Origin: Paenarthrobacter nicotinovorans
GTDB taxonomy: Bacteria; Actinomycetota; Actinomycetes; Actinomycetales; Micrococcaceae
Length of the DNA: 64,000 nucleotides
Assembly: GCF_007670255.1 (NCBI RefSeq)
Contig: NZ_SZVS01000001.1
Location: 1-64,000 of the forward strand
Direction: 5' to 3'
The notes under the pieces were generated by a model. That model saw only the letters and a program-made list of their open reading frames with translations, made no database searches and was not told the origin of the DNA. This document shows, one piece after another, positions 56,778-64,000 of this stretch; the stretch's first letter is position 1, and each line of letters starts with the position of its first letter. The position numbers and the translations under genes are program-made.

Positions 56778-57740
56778 ATGACTCCTCCTCAGACCCAACA
56801 TCGTAAGGGCGGCCGGACCCGGCGCGCCGTCGTTTCCGCCGTCCTGGCGGTCAGCCTCTCCGCAGGAGGTGCGGCCGCATGGGCCTTGGACCGCTTCGTC
56901 ATCCCGCATGCCCAGATCACCAACGTCTCCGAATATGAGGCAAGTCAGGCTGGCACCACTACCACCTCGGACAATTCGGCGAGCGCCGTCGTCACGGACA
57001 CCAGCTACACCCAGGGTGACACCGGCGTCACCATCTCCACGGTGACCACCGGCAGCGGCGACAGCACGGTCACGTACTATGTCGCCGACGTCGTACTCAG
57101 TGACGCCACCACCCTGAAGTCCGCCTTCGCGGAGGACACCTACGGCGAGAACATCACGGAGACAACCTCCGCGATCGCCGAGGACCACAACGCAATCTTC
57201 GCCATTAACGGGGACTACTACGGTTTCCGGGACACGGGCATTGTGATCCGCAACGGAGTGGTGTACCGTGACGAGGGCGCTCGCCAGGGACTCGCGTTCT
57301 ACAAGGACGGCACCGTCAAGGTCTATGACGAGACCACCACCACTGCGGACCAGCTCATTGCGGACGGCGTGTGGAACACCCTCTCCTTCGGCCCTTCGCT
57401 ACTGAACAATGGCGAGATCGCGTCCGGGATCGAGGACGTGGAGGTGGATACCAACTTCGGCAACCACTCCATCCAGGGCGAGCAGCCGCGCACGGCAGTC
57501 GGGGTGATCGACCAAAACCACTTGGTGTTCGTGGTGGTGGACGGCCGTAGCCCCGGTTATTCAGCCGGCGTCACCATGACCGGGCTGGCCCAGATCATGA
57601 AGGACCTGGGCGCCACCACCGCGTACAACATCGACGGCGGTGGTTCCTCCACCATGTACTTCAACGGATCGCTCGTGAACAACCCGCTCGGCGAGAACAA
57701 AGAGCGCGGCACCTCGGACATCCTCTACATCGCCCAGTAG
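56778..57740 (+). CDS. Exported phosphodiester glycosidase (NAGPA domain) protein
   Basis: A 320-residue protein with a basic N-terminus and signal anchor (RRAVVSAVLAVSLSAGGAAAWAL). The phosphodiester-glycosidase domain follows, with AIFAINGDYYGFRDTGIVIRNGVVYRDE, LSFGPSLLNNG, PRTAVGVIDQNHLVFVVVDGRSPGYSAGVTM and AYNIDGGGSSTMYFNG. The domain is named after the enzyme that removes GlcNAc from phosphodiesters; bacterial members process surface polysaccharides or teichoic-type polymers. First gene of the surface-polymer operon, two bases before the glycosyltransferase. Confidence 0.88.
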   Translation: MTPPQTQHRKGGRTRRAVVSAVLAVSLSAGGAAAWALDRFVIPHAQITNVSEYEASQAGTTTTSDNSASAVVTDTSYTQGDTGVTISTVTTGSGDSTVTYYVADVVLSDATTLKSAFAEDTYGENITETTSAIAEDHNAIFAINGDYYGFRDTGIVIRNGVVYRDEGARQGLAFYKDGTVKVYDETTTTADQLIADGVWNTLSFGPSLLNNGEIASGIEDVEVDTNFGNHSIQGEQPRTAVGVIDQNHLVFVVVDGRSPGYSAGVTMTGLAQIMKDLGATTAYNIDGGGSSTMYFNGSLVNNPLGENKERGTSDILYIAQ

Positions 57741-57742
57741 CC

Positions 57743-58909
57743 ATGATCATCTTGATACCGGCGTACGAGCCGGACCAAAAGCTCATTTCCCTTGTCCGCG
57801 ACCTTCGGGACGCCGATCCATGGATCACCATCGTTGTGGTTGATGACGGTTCCGGCCCCGCCTTCCAGGAGGTGTTCGACGGCGTTACCCGCCTCGGGTG
57901 CCACGTGCTCAGTTACGCCGTGAACGGCGGAAAGGGGCACGCCCTTAAAAGCGGCTTCGCGTTCATCGCCGGGCGGTTCCCTGGCCATGACGTGGTGTGT
58001 GCCGACAGCGACGGCCAGCACGGCGTGGCCGACATTCTGGCTGTCGCTGACCGTGTACGGCGCGTGAGCGCTTCGATGGTCCTGGGTTGCCGGACATTCT
58101 CCGGCGATGTCCCGGCCAGAAGCAGATTCGGCAACACGGTAACGCGTTGGCTGTTCCGCCTGGCGACAGGGCAGCGCGTCCCGGACACCCAGACAGGACT
58201 GCGGGGCTACCGGGCGCACATGGTGCCGTGGCTTCTCACTGTCCCGGGGCAGCGCTACGAGTACGAACTGAACCTGTTGTTGGAGGCCAAGCAGGCTGGT
58301 TACGGCATAGAGACCGTAGAGATCGCCACGGTCTACCTGGACAACAACTCCGGCTCACATTTCCGGCCTGTCGCAGATTCCCTCAGGATCTATGCGCCGT
58401 TGCTGAAGTTCCTGGGATCATCGTTCTCGGCCTTCCTGGTGGACACGGTGCTGTTCCTTGTCCTGAGCGCTCTCACGGATTCCCTCTTGCTCGCGGTGCT
58501 TGGCGCCAGGGCAATCAGCGCGGCTGTGAATTTCATGGTGAACCGCAGCCTGGTCTTTAAACACGGCAAAGAAAAATCCCTACGTTCCGCGATCACCGGC
58601 TACGTGGCTTTGGTGCTGGTCCTGCTCACGGCCAACTACGGCATCATGTGGACGCTGACATCCCTCGCTGTGCCCGGGCTGCCGGCCAAGCTCGCCACGG
58701 AGCTGACGCTGCTCGGTGTGAGCTACGCCGTCCAACAGCGCTTCCTCTTTGCGGGAAGGGTCCGGACCGCGCCAACGGCACCCGCGAGCGCAAGCCGCAC
58801 CGCCGCCGTCGAAAGTCATATCCCAGCCTTGGCCCCGGCACAGTTTCAGCACAGCAGCACCGGGAATCGTAGAGACCAGCCCACCAACAGATTCCGGAGT
58901 ATCCGATGA
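57743..58909 (+). CDS. GT2 glycosyltransferase fused to a GtrA membrane domain
   Basis: A 388-residue protein. The N-terminal GT2 domain (about 1-215) has IILIPAYEPDQKL, VVVDDGSG, GGKGHALKSGF, DSDGQHGVADI and DTQTGLRGYRAHM. From about residue 225 a GtrA-like domain has four helices (FSAFLVDTVLFLVLSALTDS, VNFMVNRSLVFKHGKEKS, YVALVLVLLTANYGIMWTL, LLGVSYAVQQRFLF). Such proteins usually load a sugar onto a lipid carrier and move it across the membrane. The charged C-terminal tail overlaps the DUF4956 gene by four bases. Confidence 0.9.
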   Translation: MIILIPAYEPDQKLISLVRDLRDADPWITIVVVDDGSGPAFQEVFDGVTRLGCHVLSYAVNGGKGHALKSGFAFIAGRFPGHDVVCADSDGQHGVADILAVADRVRRVSASMVLGCRTFSGDVPARSRFGNTVTRWLFRLATGQRVPDTQTGLRGYRAHMVPWLLTVPGQRYEYELNLLLEAKQAGYGIETVEIATVYLDNNSGSHFRPVADSLRIYAPLLKFLGSSFSAFLVDTVLFLVLSALTDSLLLAVLGARAISAAVNFMVNRSLVFKHGKEKSLRSAITGYVALVLVLLTANYGIMWTLTSLAVPGLPAKLATELTLLGVSYAVQQRFLFAGRVRTAPTAPASASRTAAVESHIPALAPAQFQHSSTGNRRDQPTNRFRSIR

Positions 58910-59570
58910 ACACCATCATCCTCATGGCGGCGGACCTGGCCGCCATCTCAGTACTTACCCTCGCCCTCTACCTTCGTCGGCACCGGCGCCGTGACCTGGT
59001 GGTGTCCTACCTGGGCATGAACGTCGGAGTCCTGGCTGTTGCTACGGCATTGTCCGGCTCAGCTGCCGGCGTCGGACTTGGCCTGGGCTCTTCGGTGTGC
59101 TCTCGATCATCCGTCTCCGCTCCACGGAGCTCGCCCAGCACGAGGTGGCCTACTACTTCTCCGCCCTGGCCCTGGGCTTGATTGCCGGCATTGGAGTGGA
59201 GCCGCTGTGGCTCACGTTGTCCCTCATGGCCCTGGTCCTGCTGGTCATGTTCATTGGAGACAACCCCGCAGTCCTTCCCGCCTACCGCCACCAAACCGTG
59301 GTCCTGGACCGCGCCATCACTGATGAGGACGAACTCGCCACACGGCTGGAAGAAGTCCTCAACGGCACCGTCCATTCGGCCACCGTCCAGGAGCTGGACC
59401 TGGTCAACGACAAGACGGTCGTGGATGTTCGCTACGCGGTCCGGCCACGGCGGCCACAGCAGACGGGGCTTGGCTTCGACACCCCTGCCGGAGCGCTGGC
59501 CCCCGCCCCGCAGGAGCTTCCGGCACGACCCACCGAACAGCAGGAACGCACCCCGGCTGGTCTCGCATGA
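58906..59570 (+). pseudogene. DUF4956 membrane protein gene, broken by a one-base deletion
   Basis: The first frame (ATG 58906) encodes helices MNTIILMAADLAAISVLTLALYL and VSYLGMNVGVLAVATALSGSAAGVGLGLG, then runs out of frame to a stop at 59181. The right continuation, GVLSIIRLRSTELAQHEVAYYFSALALGLIAGIG, is in another frame and ends at 59570. Adding one C near 59088 (GGGCTC to GGGCCTC) gives a full 221-residue DUF4956 protein that overlaps the VTC gene by four bases. Either a real frameshift or a sequencing error. The family is always seen with VTC and CotH proteins and is of unknown function. Confidence 0.85.
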
Positions 59571-60355
59571 GCCGCCCCGACGCCGGACCGGTGGTCCGCC
59601 ACCTGGCCCAGCTACCCGCCGTCGGGCTCGAAGAGCTCACCACGGAAGCTGCGTTGCTGACGCGGGTGGACCGCAAGTATCTGGTGCCCTCGGCCACGGC
59701 CCGCCGCATCTTCGCAAGCTTCAGCACCGATACCCGGGTGCTGGAGATGGACGGGAGAAGGACCTTCGAATACGACTCGGTGTACTTCGATACGCCCACG
59801 TTGGACAGCTATATGTTGGCAGCCCACGGCAGGCGCCGCCGGTTCAAGGTTCGGACGCGGACCTACGTGGACAGCGGTGTGAGCTTCCTCGAAGTGAAGA
59901 CCGAAGGAGCCCGCGAAGCCACGGTCAAGGAACGGATTCCGTATGAACCCGGTGACCGGGACAGGCTGACGGAAGAGGGACTGGCGTACATCAATGAAAC
60001 GCTTGCGGCGGCGATCGGGGATATCGAATTCGGTCCGCTGGAACCTGTTCTGTCCACGCGCTATGACCGCACCACCCTGTACCTCCCCGGATCCGGAAGC
60101 CGCGCCACGATCGATACGGACGTCACCTGGCAGCGGCCCGACGGCACACCATGGGTCCTGGACAACGCCGTAGTGGTCGAAACGAAATCCGGCTCAGCCC
60201 CGGGCCCCTTGGACAAGCATCTATGGGCCCACGGAGTCCGCCCCTGCAGGATCTCCAAGTTCGCCACCGGCATGGCAGCCCTCCACCCCGAACTCCCGGC
60301 AAACCGCTGGAACCAGACACTCCGCCGACGCCTGCCATTGCGGCCGGCCAACTGA
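59567..60355 (+). CDS. VTC-type polyphosphate polymerase-domain protein
   Basis: A 262-residue protein of the triphosphate-tunnel (CYTH-like) fold. LLTRVDRKYLVPSATARRIF, YDSVYFDTPTLDSYMLAAHGRRRRFKVRTRTY, SFLEVKTEGAREATVKERIPY, STRYDRTTLYL and VVVETKS supply the alternating basic and acidic tunnel residues. VTC domains in yeast make polyphosphate. Bacterial stand-alone members next to DUF4956 have an unknown phosphate polymer or nucleotide substrate. ATG overlaps the end of the DUF4956 frame. Confidence 0.9.
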   Translation: MSRPDAGPVVRHLAQLPAVGLEELTTEAALLTRVDRKYLVPSATARRIFASFSTDTRVLEMDGRRTFEYDSVYFDTPTLDSYMLAAHGRRRRFKVRTRTYVDSGVSFLEVKTEGAREATVKERIPYEPGDRDRLTEEGLAYINETLAAAIGDIEFGPLEPVLSTRYDRTTLYLPGSGSRATIDTDVTWQRPDGTPWVLDNAVVVETKSGSAPGPLDKHLWAHGVRPCRISKFATGMAALHPELPANRWNQTLRRRLPLRPAN

Positions 60356-60387
60356 CCGCCCACCCTTCCACAGTTTAGGAACACACC

Positions 60388-61947
60388 ATGCGCTCCCTCC
60401 GAACCAGCCTGTCCGTCGCCGCCGTCGCCCTCGCCATATCGCTGGCCGGCTGCTCAACTGCAGCGAATACGTCAGCCGGCACGGGCAACACATCGTCCGT
60501 TCAGCAGGTGGTCACCGCGGACACCATCGCCGAAAGTACCCACTTCGACAGCGACGACCTCACGTGGGACGCCGCGTCCGAGGTGAAAGTCAGCCTGTCC
60601 GACGGCGGCAGTAACGTAACGTCGTCGTCCTCCACGGGAGTCGCTGTGGACGGCAATACGGTGACCATCAGCGCCGCCGGCACGTACCGGTTGAGCGGCT
60701 CATTGACCGACGGCAGGATCGTGGTTGCCGCCGGTGATTCGGACACCGTGCGGATCATCCTCGACGGCGTGGAGTTGGCTAACTCAACAGGCTCGCCGTT
60801 TGTGGTGCAAAGCGCCGACGAGGCAATCCTGTACCTGCAGGACGGCACCAGCAACACCTTGGCTGACGCCACCGCATATACAGACCAGAGCGAGGACGCG
60901 CCTAACGCCGCCCTCTACTCCATGGCCGACCTGACCATCGCGGGTTCAGGCTCCCTGAGCGTCAACGGAAAGTACAAGGACGGCATAGTGTCCAAGGACG
61001 GGCTGGTCCTGGCCTCGGGCAATGTCAGCGTGGAGGCGGCGGACGACGGAATCCGCGGCAAGGACTATCTCGCGCTGCTGGACGGCAAGTATGACGTGAC
61101 TGCCGGCGACGACGGCGTGAAATCCGACAACGATACCGACGAAGGCCGCGGCTGGTTGCTGGTCAGTGGCGGGATGCTGGACGTCAAAGCCGGCGACGAC
61201 GGAGTGAAGGCATACAACACGCTCACCATCTCCGGTGGAACCGTCGGGGTGTCCCGGTCCGAGGAAGGGCTGGAAGCCCAGCACATCGTGATTTCGGGCG
61301 GTAACACGACGGTGACGTCCAACGATGACGGCGTTAACGCTGCGGGAGGCGCATCATCTTCCGGTGGCGACACCAGCGGCATGGGCGGCCCGGGCGGAGG
61401 CATGGGCGGGGGCTCCATGGAGGTCGGGGACTACACCGTGGATGTCTCCGGCGGAACACTCACCATCAACTCCGAAGGTGATGGCCTTGACTCCAACGGC
61501 AGCGCCACCATCTCCGGCGGCACAGTCGTGGTCAACGGGCCCACCAACGACGGCAACGGTGCACTGGACGTGAACGGCGACCTGACCGTCACCGGCGGAA
61601 CCGTCGCAGCGTCCGGCAGTGCAGGCATGGCAGTCACGCCCGGGACAACGTCCACCCAGTCAGGCGTCCAGCTGACGTTCAACTCGAACGTGGCTGCCGA
61701 CACGCCGATCCACATTGTCGACTCCTCCGGCAAGGTGGTGGCCACCTTCGTGACCACGAAGACCATCGCCTCACTCGTCTACTCGTCGTCGGCAATCGTG
61801 GACGGCCAGAGCTATACGATCTACACCGGCGGCACAGCAGATGCCAAGGCGGGCCTGACTACTGGTTCGATTGACGGAGCAGAATCCATGGGTACGGTGA
61901 CCGCAGGCCAGTACACGCAAGCGCAAGGTCCGGGCGGACGCCGGTAG
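60388..61947 (+). CDS. Cthe_2159-like carbohydrate-binding lipoprotein
   Basis: A 519-residue exported lipoprotein with lipobox SLAGC (Cys near residue 22), to be processed by Lgt. It has a right-handed parallel beta-helix made of short repeats such as GSLSVNGKYKDGIVSKDG, VSVEAADDGIRG, YDVTAGDDGVKSDNDTDEG and LDVKAGDDGVKAYN. The DDGI/DDGV turns recall the calcium sites of Cthe_2159, which binds polygalacturonic acid. A Gly/Met-rich loop (GMGGPGGGMGGGSM) interrupts the helix. Last gene of the NAGPA-GT2-DUF4956-VTC set, and probably the surface partner of its polymer. Confidence 0.87.
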   Translation: MRSLRTSLSVAAVALAISLAGCSTAANTSAGTGNTSSVQQVVTADTIAESTHFDSDDLTWDAASEVKVSLSDGGSNVTSSSSTGVAVDGNTVTISAAGTYRLSGSLTDGRIVVAAGDSDTVRIILDGVELANSTGSPFVVQSADEAILYLQDGTSNTLADATAYTDQSEDAPNAALYSMADLTIAGSGSLSVNGKYKDGIVSKDGLVLASGNVSVEAADDGIRGKDYLALLDGKYDVTAGDDGVKSDNDTDEGRGWLLVSGGMLDVKAGDDGVKAYNTLTISGGTVGVSRSEEGLEAQHIVISGGNTTVTSNDDGVNAAGGASSSGGDTSGMGGPGGGMGGGSMEVGDYTVDVSGGTLTINSEGDGLDSNGSATISGGTVVVNGPTNDGNGALDVNGDLTVTGGTVAASGSAGMAVTPGTTSTQSGVQLTFNSNVAADTPIHIVDSSGKVVATFVTTKTIASLVYSSSAIVDGQSYTIYTGGTADAKAGLTTGSIDGAESMGTVTAGQYTQAQGPGGRR

Positions 61948-61966
61948 GTCCGGGGGGAGTCAGTCC

Positions 61967-62833
61967 TTGGCAACAGGATGGGGTGGGCTCTTCCACATGG
62001 TTGGATGGACAGAGGAACTGGCCGTGAAAGCCGCTGCCCGTACGGACTCCCGCGCCCGCACTGACGAGAGGATCACCTTGGCAAAGCACGGTGCTGCCGA
62101 CCCTTACAGCCTCGAAAACCAACTGCCGAAGTACAACTTCCACCCGGAAACCTGGGCATGGAGGACCGCCGACTACAGCCTTTATGTAACCCGCGCTCCA
62201 GCCTCGGGGCAGCGCGTCTACGGTGACCGCCAAGTTACCTCCCCATGGGGACGGGGAAGCGGTGACAGCAGTGTGAGCAACATCTGGATGAGCGCAGCGC
62301 TTATCAATATGCTGACAGTGATCCCTGGCGTCACCGTCTTCCACCGACTCCGGGCTCCCGGCACACCGCGGAAACCGCTGAACACCAAGTTCCCCATCGA
62401 GCACGCTGTCCTGCATGGCTCCACCGTTTACCTGATCGACCCCAACGCCCTTTATTGGCCCCGCGATTCCCTGCGGTGGACGCAAAAGGGGAACGGCCGG
62501 TACGGCCTCGGTCCCAAGGCATATTACAGCCGTAACCATGAAGGCCTGGTCGACGGCGCCCGCCGCTTCATGACCCTCCCGGGGGTTCAGCGAGTGGTAC
62601 CAATACTCGGAATGAATACCACCCCTCTGTCGGGCATGGATTCGAGTCACAACCCGCCGATCTCGAACGAGCTGCGCTGGTCCCCTCAAGGCGTAGGACT
62701 TTTTACCATCAATGAGATGATCGACTTCATCAGTTCCAGCATCATCAGGGCATTGCCGTCGTGGCAGGACAACCCGGAGCTCCGGACCGCCATGATCGAC
62801 CTCCAGGAACGGAGCTTCTTCACCTTCAACTGA
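61967..62833 (+). CDS. Unknown protein with a possible nuclease-related (NERD/PD-(D/E)XK-like) core
   Basis: A 288-residue soluble protein. The middle part SVSNIWMSAALINMLTVIPGVTVFHRLRAPG...FPIEHAVLHGSTVYLIDPNALYWP resembles the NERD layout, in which DHxVxxG is followed by VxLIDxK. Here Asn-Ala replaces the catalytic Lys, and His replaces part of the acidic site, so activity is doubtful. The C-terminus is a helix-rich region (LRWSPQGVGLFTINEMIDFISSSI). TTG 61967 is chosen for its GGGGGGAG site; ATG 61997 is the alternative. No operon role is clear. Confidence 0.55.
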   Translation: MATGWGGLFHMVGWTEELAVKAAARTDSRARTDERITLAKHGAADPYSLENQLPKYNFHPETWAWRTADYSLYVTRAPASGQRVYGDRQVTSPWGRGSGDSSVSNIWMSAALINMLTVIPGVTVFHRLRAPGTPRKPLNTKFPIEHAVLHGSTVYLIDPNALYWPRDSLRWTQKGNGRYGLGPKAYYSRNHEGLVDGARRFMTLPGVQRVVPILGMNTTPLSGMDSSHNPPISNELRWSPQGVGLFTINEMIDFISSSIIRALPSWQDNPELRTAMIDLQERSFFTFN

Positions 62834-62862
62834 TCCGGCCGGGGCTTTCACGAGGGCACGAA

Positions 62863-62894
62863 AAAGGCGCGCCCCGTTCGCTGAGCGCGCCTTT
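62863..62894. terminator. Bidirectional terminator between the unknown gene and csbD
   Basis: AAAGGCGCGC (62863-62872) pairs with GCGCGCCTTT (62885-62894) around a 12-base loop. A and T tails flank both sides, which suits two convergent genes. Confidence 0.85.
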
Positions 62895-62908
62895 CCCGCA
62901 AACCTCGG

Positions 62909-63082
62909 TCAGTGCTTGAAAGCGTCCTTGACCTTTTCGCCGGCCTGCTTCACATCGCCCTTGGCTTGATCTGCCTGGCCTTCAGCCTTCAGGCTCTCGT
63001 CGCCAGTGGCGTTGCCGGCAGCTTCCTTGCCCTTGCCGCCGGCCTTTTCGGCAGCGTTCTCAATCTTGTCGCCCAGTCCCAT
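62909..63082 (-). CDS. CsbD family stress protein
   Basis: A 57-residue highly charged protein, MGLGDKIENAAEKAGGKGKEAAGNATGDESLKAEGQADQAKGDVKQAGEKVKDAFKH, given here by its key repeats (AEKAGGKGKEAAG, KAEGQADQAKGD, QAGEKVKD). CsbD proteins are small, intrinsically flexible general-stress proteins of unknown biochemistry, controlled by SigB in Bacillus. ATG 63082 has GGAGGAAC upstream; a start at 63139 adds a non-family extension. A perfect 20-bp palindrome lies 47 bases upstream. Confidence 0.92.
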   Translation of the reverse strand: MGLGDKIENAAEKAGGKGKEAAGNATGDESLKAEGQADQAKGDVKQAGEKVKDAFKH

Positions 63083-63128
63083 GGTGTTCCTCCTCTGGTT
63101 GGCAGCCGTTCGCATTCGGCCTGCCTTC

Positions 63129-63148
63129 ATACTAAGCATGCTTAGTAT
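63129..63148. promoter_or_regulatory. Perfect 20-bp palindrome upstream of csbD
   Basis: ATACTAAGCATGCTTAGTAT reads the same on both strands. One half plus its flank is shared with the HPP gene upstream region (29377-29394). Position before csbD suggests an operator for a dimeric stress regulator. Its regulator is not in the window. Confidence 0.75.
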
Positions 63149-63203
63149 CTGGTTGGCAAGTCTTGGAGGCAGGAGTCAAGGGCACCGAACCGGCGCTGAC
63201 GTA

Positions 63204-64000
63204 TTACCTCGCAGCAGAATTGCCCGGTTCCAGGGTGTACTGCTTGGGCAGCTTCAGGCCCCGCTCCGCCACGACTTCCCGCAGCATGTCCGGGTAATCG
63301 GTGATGATGCCGTCGACGCCGTCGTCCATGAGCTTGCGCATGGTCGGTTTGTCATCGACGGTCCACGGGATGACTTGCATGCCCTTGGCGTGGGCACGAT
63401 TCACCATGTCGGCTGTCACGTAGGGGACATAGGTGGGCTCCGTGACGGTGCCGTTCTGCGGTGTGCCGTGGACGGGGGAGACGGCGTCGAAGCCAAGGGA
63501 AGCGGCCGCGTCCACCAGGTCCCCGCCAAAGTCGTCAGCGTCGATGCCGCCCAGCCAAGGCGACTTGCCCGGCTGTCCGGCCTGGAGGAAGTCCTTGTTC
63601 GTCAGGGCAACAGTGCGGATGCTTGGTTGGCGTTCCTTCACCAGGCGCAGCGAACCCCAGTCGAAGCTCTCGATGGAAACCCGTTCAGCCATGTGTGCGG
63701 CGTTGATTTCGCGCAGGGCGACATCGACGAACTGTTCACGCGGGGCCGTCTGTTCCGGGGCGCCGGCCTCTACCTTCGTTTCGATATTGAACTTGACCTG
63801 GCTGGCACGGTAGCGGTTGGCCAGGTCGAAGACCTCTGCCAGGGTTGGCATCTTGGCGCCGGGAGAAGCTTGCTGTCCCGGGAACTGAGGCAGCGTTTGG
63901 GATCCGCAGTCCAGGCTTCGGACCTGGGCGAAGGTGAGGTCCTTGATGTATTTGCCGACGTAGGGGTAGGAAGGGTCGCCCGGGACAACGGGTGCGGTGT
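63204..64000 (-). CDS. Glycerophosphodiester phosphodiesterase, N-terminus outside the window
   Basis: The frame stays open to base 64000, so only the C-terminal 265 residues are present. KYIKDLTFAQVRSLDCGSQ, MPTLAEVFDLANRYRASQVKFNIETKVEA (metal-binding Glu in NIETK) and HAKGMQVIPWTVDDKPTMRKLMDDGVDGIITDYPDML are the middle and end of the GDPD TIM barrel. It releases an alcohol from glycerophosphodiesters. Whether it has a signal peptide cannot be seen. The last residues are LEPGNSAAR. Confidence 0.93.
   Translation of the reverse strand, partial: TAPVVPGDPSYPYVGKYIKDLTFAQVRSLDCGSQTLPQFPGQQASPGAKMPTLAEVFDLANRYRASQVKFNIETKVEAGAPEQTAPREQFVDVALREINAAHMAERVSIESFDWGSLRLVKERQPSIRTVALTNKDFLQAGQPGKSPWLGGIDADDFGGDLVDAAASLGFDAVSPVHGTPQNGTVTEPTYVPYVTADMVNRAHAKGMQVIPWTVDDKPTMRKLMDDGVDGIITDYPDMLREVVAERGLKLPKQYTLEPGNSAAR

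Overview
The window is about 64 kb of GC-rich chromosome from an actinobacterium, most likely Arthrobacter or Paenarthrobacter (Micrococcaceae). This is judged from gene content and order: tRNA cluster, def-fmt-rsmB-rpe, FMN-riboswitch rib operon, his/trp genes with the Trp-associated membrane protein and an HGxxPAAW protein, lgt, gltBD, pyk and an ANTAR response regulator. Other support comes from many GTG/TTG starts, a DinB-like/mycothiol-dependent isomerase-type protein and no rRNA or phage genes. The species is inferred, not proven.

Region 1 (1-30,400) is conserved core. It holds tRNA-Gly, Val, Cys, Gly and Val, a PD-(D/E)XK-like protein, peptide deformylase, Met-tRNA formyltransferase, the RsmB rRNA methyltransferase and ribulose-phosphate epimerase. 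An FMN riboswitch follows, ahead of a PnuC-family (RibM/PnuX-like) transporter and ribD-ribE-ribB-ribA-ribH, with ribB and ribA as separate genes. Then come hisE-hisG-hisF, an opposed isomerase-fold gene, hisI, trpE-TIGR02234-HGxxPAAW-trpC-trpB-trpA, lgt, gltB-gltD and pyk. The block ends with an HPP membrane protein, a PdtaR-type regulator and tRNA-Leu(CAA).

Region 2 (30,400-35,400) is accessory and partly decayed. It has a ribbon-helix-helix antitoxin with a frameshifted Doc/Fic toxin, remnants of a GntR/FCD regulator and of a short-chain dehydrogenase, a Dabb protein, a TetR-controlled pair of SMR efflux subunits, and a PAS-ANTAR/HTH regulatory pair.

Region 3 (35,000-50,200) is metabolic accessory DNA with two notable systems. 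The first is a folate-independent methionine synthase locus (MesD-like core MetE plus MesX/DUF1852 plus a flavin reductase, with a divergent LysR). The second is a divergent cluster encoding an amino-acid permease, an alanine-racemase-family enzyme and an IclR regulator on one side. On the other side it has an ACT-less homoserine dehydrogenase, an aldehyde dehydrogenase, an aspartase and a convergent Lrp regulator. Read together these make a complete route from D/L-homoserine through aspartate semialdehyde and aspartate to fumarate plus ammonia. I infer a homoserine catabolic operon. Between the two systems lies a cyclase-family hydrolase with an unknown partner and an IclR regulator.

Region 4 (50,200-64,000) is rich in secreted and surface proteins. 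It has a 1116-residue secreted copper-radical oxidase flanked by duplicated beta modules, a beta-lactamase-fold protein and a small anchored surface protein. A tightly packed operon follows: phosphodiester glycosidase, GT2-GtrA fusion, frameshifted DUF4956, VTC-type polyphosphate-polymerase domain and a Cthe_2159-like lipoprotein. It resembles an uncharacterised surface-polymer system. The window ends with a CsbD protein behind a perfect 20-bp palindrome and a partial glycerophosphodiester phosphodiesterase.
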